A DNA stretch of 7,301 nt from contig DASSHC010000191.1 of the NCBI GenBank assembly GCA_035693105.1, forward strand, positions 1 through 7,301, read 5' to 3'. The notes beneath the pieces were generated by a model that was not told the origin of the DNA, did not search any database, and saw only the letters and a list, made by a program, of their open reading frames with translations. The stretch's first letter is position 1. Each line of letters opens with the position of its first letter. The DNA is from DASSHC01 sp035693105. GTDB lineage: Bacteria > Chloroflexota > Chloroflexia > Thermomicrobiales > Thermomicrobiaceae. Below, piece after piece: positions 5,394 through 7,301 of this stretch. A program made the translations under genes and the position numbers.

Positions 5394-5422
5394 AGTATAG
5401 ATATGTACGTACACCGCGTCAA
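5394..5422 (-). promoter_or_regulatory. near-consensus sigma-70 promoter of the gene at 5129-5371
   Basis: On the minus strand, TTGACG (5422-5417, 5 of 6) and TATACT (5399-5394, 5 of 6) are separated by exactly 17 nt. The start of transcription would be near 5387, only a few bases before the ribosome binding site GGGAGGT. Confidence 0.7.
5404..5413. promoter_or_regulatory. palindromic operator candidate inside the promoter spacer
   Basis: TGTACGTACA is a perfect 10-bp palindrome. Its centre (5408/5409) lies at the midpoint of the 17-nt spacer (5400-5416), so a dimeric repressor bound here would block RNA polymerase. The short AT-containing palindrome stands out from the GC-rich surroundings. 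The regulator is unknown. Confidence 0.42.
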
Positions 5423-5544
5423 GGGGATTCACCGGCGTCCCGGCTCCGCGATTCCCGCCGCGCGCCGCACGCTGGTACGCTTGAGCCCGCGGCGGCGGCA
5501 CGTCGCCGCTCGCTGGCCATGCGACCAGACCGAAGGAGGGGGCT
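5423..5544. other. leader region upstream of the universal stress gene
   Basis: The divergent intergenic region has no recognisable plus-strand sigma-70 promoter. Its one clear signal is AAGGAGGG at 5533-5540, a strong ribosome binding site just before the ATG at 5545. A GC-only stem (5492-5497 with 5504-5509) is probably chance. Confidence 0.45.
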
Positions 5545-6468
5545 ATGAGCGCACCCGAGTCGATCCGCCGCATCCTCGTGCCGCTGGACGGTTCGCGGCT
5601 GGCCGAGACCGTCCTCCCCTCGGCCTTCGCCGTGGCCGCGCGCACCGGCGCGATCGTGACCCTCTTCCACGTGATCGAGCACAACCCGCCGGAGAGCGTC
5701 CACGGCGAGCCGCACCTAGAGACCTTCTCCCAGGCCGCCGCCTACCTCGGCTCGGTCGCCGAGCGCTGGCAGCACGCCGGGGTGCCGTTCGAGATGCACA
5801 TCCACGAGACCAAGGCGCACGACGTGGCCGAGAGCATCGCCCAGCACGCCGTCGAGCTGCAGGCCGACCTGATCGCCATGGCGACCCACGGCTCGGGCGG
5901 CATCCGCGGCCTCCTCTTCGGCACCATCGCCCAGCAGGCGCTGCGCCGGACCAGCACCCCGCTCTTGCTGCTGGAGCCGGGCGAGGAGGAGCCGCGCTTC
6001 GTGGACGGCACCATCCTGGTGCCGGTCGGCGGCAGCGACGGGGAGCACGATCCCGCCCTGCCGCTGGCGGTGCTGCTGGCGCGTTCCCTGCACGCCCGGC
6101 TGCATCTGGTGCAGGTGGTGCCGACCGTCGGGACGGTGGGCCAGGGGCAGCGGGGCGCGGCCACCTTCGCGCCCACGGCCACGGCGGCGATGCTCGACCT
6201 GGAGGGGCAGCAGGCGACGCGTGCGCTGGAGGAGCTGCGGCGGCAGATCGACGGCGGCCTGACCGTCACCGGCGAGGTGCGGCGCGGCGCCGTGGTCGAG
6301 GAGCTGGAGCAGGCCATCGCCGAGAGCGGCGCCGGGCTGGTGGTGATGAGCACGCACGCGCGCGGCACGGGGCTCGACGGCATCTTCAACGGCAGCGTCG
6401 GCGCCCGCCTGGTGGGCCGCACCGAGGTGCCCTACGTCTTCCTGCCGCTCCCGCGCGGCTCGGCGTAA
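5545..6468 (+). CDS. universal stress protein with two UspA domains
   Basis: This is a cytoplasmic nucleotide-binding stress protein of 307 residues with two tandem UspA domains. Domain 1 spans about 7-143: it starts ILVPLDGS with the conserved Asp15 and carries the ATP-loop region THGSGGIRGLLFGT (114-127) before STPLLLL. Domain 2 spans about 156-300: it starts ILVPVGGSDG and carries THARGTGLDGIFNGS (270-284). In domain 2 the usual Asp after the first strand is Gly162, so ATP binding there may differ, although the later glycine loop is intact. The start is set by AAGGAGGG 5 nt upstream. Tandem Usp proteins usually respond to stress or energy limitation. It is divergent from the gene at 5129-5371 and 78 nt upstream of the sigma factor. 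The family is certain; the specific role is not. Confidence 0.95.
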   Translation: MSAPESIRRILVPLDGSRLAETVLPSAFAVAARTGAIVTLFHVIEHNPPESVHGEPHLETFSQAAAYLGSVAERWQHAGVPFEMHIHETKAHDVAESIAQHAVELQADLIAMATHGSGGIRGLLFGTIAQQALRRTSTPLLLLEPGEEEPRFVDGTILVPVGGSDGEHDPALPLAVLLARSLHARLHLVQVVPTVGTVGQGQRGAATFAPTATAAMLDLEGQQATRALEELRRQIDGGLTVTGEVRRGAVVEELEQAIAESGAGLVVMSTHARGTGLDGIFNGSVGARLVGRTEVPYVFLPLPRGSA

Positions 6469-6510
6469 CCCTCCTGGTGCCTGGCGCATTGTTGCAGTTG
6501 GAGGCGGTGT

Positions 6511-6540
6511 TTGGACGCGCGACGCCGCGCGGGCCACAAT
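6511..6540 (+). promoter_or_regulatory. possible promoter directly before the sigma factor
   Basis: TTGGAC (6511-6516) and CACAAT (6535-6540) are 18 nt apart. Both match the consensus poorly (3 of 6 and 4 of 6). If used, transcription would begin at about the ATG at 6547, implying a leaderless mRNA. Equally, the TTG at 6511 may be a start codon served by GGAGG at 6500-6504. Confidence 0.25.
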
Positions 6541-6546
6541 AGGAGC

Positions 6547-7131
6547 ATGACGACGGAGTCCGCGGACCACGCCCGCCTGGAAACCGAAGCCGCCCTGGTG
6601 GCGGCCGCCCAACGTGACCTGGCGGCCTTCGCGCCGCTCTACGAGGCCTATGTCGATCGGGTCTATCGCTACGCCTTCCGCCGCGTCGGCAGCCACGCCG
6701 AGGCCGAGGATGTGACGGCGCAGACCTTCCAGCAGGCGCTGGCGGCGCTGCCCGGTTACCAGTGGCGCGGCGCCCCCTTCGGCGCCTGGCTCTTTCGCAT
6801 CGCCGCCAATGTGATTGCCGGGCGCGGGCGCGGCGCGGGGCGCGAGATCGCGGTGGAGGATGTGACGGCTTTTGCCGAGGCTGAAGGCGTCGAGGAGGAC
6901 CCGGCAGCGCGCGTCGAGCAGCAGGCCGCCGGCGGCGAGCTACTGGCCGCGATCCGGCGGCTGCCGCTCGATCAGCAGCGGGCGCTGGTGCTGAAATTCT
7001 CCTGGGGCCTGAGCGCGCGCGGGATCGGGGAACAGCTGGGCCGCAGCGAGGGCGCCGCCAAGCAGTTGGTTCACCGCGGACTGCGCGCGCTGCGCGCGGA
7101 TCTGGAGCTGGAAGAGGACCGTGGTGTCTGA
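6547..7131 (+). CDS. ECF-type RNA polymerase sigma factor (sigma-70 family)
   Basis: This is a 194-residue alternative sigma factor with regions 2 and 4 only, the layout of the ECF group. Region 2 spans about 27-93: LYEAYVDRVYRYAFRRVGSHAEAEDV is core-binding, and TFQQALAALPGYQWRGAPFGAWLFRIAANVI contacts the -10. An acidic linker follows (about 100-128). Region 4 spans about 134-187: LPLDQQRALVLKFSWGLSARGIGEQLGRSEGAAKQLVHRGLRALR forms the helix-turn-helix that contacts the -35. The start is uncertain. ATG 6547 gives a typical N-terminus but has AGGAG only 1 nt upstream, whereas TTG 6511 has GGAGG at a 6-nt spacing and would add 12 residues. The next gene overlaps its end by 8 nt and is probably its regulator. 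Confidence 0.93.
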   Translation: MTTESADHARLETEAALVAAAQRDLAAFAPLYEAYVDRVYRYAFRRVGSHAEAEDVTAQTFQQALAALPGYQWRGAPFGAWLFRIAANVIAGRGRGAGREIAVEDVTAFAEAEGVEEDPAARVEQQAAGGELLAAIRRLPLDQQRALVLKFSWGLSARGIGEQLGRSEGAAKQLVHRGLRALRADLELEEDRGV

Positions 7132-7301
7132 ACGGGAGCAGGCCGAGCAGCTCGACCGGGCGCTCTCGCGCCAGGCCGGCGAGGCGGCGGAGGAGCCGGG
7201 GCTGAGCGCCGAGCTGCGCGAGCTGGCGACGCTGGCCGGGCGCCTGGAGCGCGAGCTGCCGCCCGAGCTGCCCGACCCCGCCTTTCGCCAGCGGCTGCGC
7301 C
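7124..7301 (+). CDS. probable sigma-associated regulator (DUF5667-like), 3' partial
   Basis: The reading frame opens at GTG 7124, 8 nt inside the sigma factor gene, and runs to the window edge (59 visible residues). GAGGA at 7114-7118 lies 5 nt before it; GTG 7121, one codon earlier, is an alternative. The visible protein is highly charged and helical: EQAEQLDRALSRQAGEAAEE, then LSAELRELATLAGRLERELPP, then PDPAFRQRLR. The arrangement of a helix of the type LRELATLAGRLE followed by a Pro-rich turn and DPAFRQRLR resembles DUF5667 proteins, which often follow ECF sigma factors in Actinobacteria and Chloroflexota. The position suggests an anti-sigma or membrane-anchored partner. No zinc-finger Cys/His motif is seen so far, and any membrane segment would lie beyond the window. 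Confidence 0.75.
   Translation, partial: MSEREQAEQLDRALSRQAGEAAEEPGLSAELRELATLAGRLERELPPELPDPAFRQRLR

Noticed and set aside
5492..5509. GC-only hairpin in the leader of the universal stress gene.
   Set aside because: A 6-bp stem of only G and C is expected by chance in this composition, and nothing else supports it.
5292..6542. Plus-strand open frame of 416 codons overlapping the universal stress gene.
   Set aside because: It is a shifted frame rich in Arg, Ala, Gly and Pro with no domain. The frame at 5545-6468 carries both UspA domains and a good start.
1..7301. Search for tRNA, rRNA, CRISPR arrays, transposases and phage genes.
   Set aside because: I saw no cloverleaf, no regular spaced repeats and no transposase or integrase motifs in any frame read by eye.

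Overview
The window is a piece of a high-GC bacterial chromosome. Counted samples of the core genes run near 75-78% G+C. My best guess for the lineage is Chloroflexota, class Thermomicrobia (Sphaerobacter-like). The grounds are the GC content, the style of the encoded proteins, a sigma factor followed by a DUF5667-like protein, and a long intergenic palindrome of a type I associate with this group. This is an inference; no marker gene here settles it.

Layout. Positions 2-991 (+) hold most of an AI-2E-family membrane protein whose N-terminus lies outside the window. Positions 1140-2834 (+) are a compact lipA-lipB operon for lipoic acid synthesis. A palindrome of about 82 bp (2923-3004) follows, between convergent genes. 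Positions 3044-5371 are all on the minus strand and form the accessory part. From the 5' end of that strand they are: a small unknown protein (5129-5371) with a strong promoter, a stand-alone double Clp N-domain protein lacking any ATPase module (4140-5018), a toxin-like small protein (3731-4012) with its own promoter and an ATGA overlap to a partner gene (3384-3734), and a 77-residue protein with an antitoxin-like look (3044-3277). Positions 5545-6468 (+) encode a tandem-domain universal stress protein. Positions 6547-7131 (+) encode an ECF-type sigma factor, overlapped by the start of a probable regulator (7124 to the window end).

How the genes relate. LipA and LipB complete one pathway: LipB transfers octanoate to lipoyl domains and LipA inserts the two sulfurs. 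The sigma factor and the overlapping downstream gene look like a regulatory pair. The minus-strand block has no recognised joint pathway. Its most interesting parts are the coupled pair at 3384-4012, which resembles the C-terminal toxin module of a polymorphic toxin plus a partner or immunity gene and lies in lower-GC DNA (108 of 180 bases, 60%, at 3781-3960), and the Clp N-domain protein with an unfamiliar C-terminal half. Three compact regulatory motifs also stand out: a palindrome centred in the 5394-5422 promoter, a perfect 8-bp inverted repeat at the probable transcription start of the Clp-domain gene, and interleaved inverted repeats at 4098-4130.
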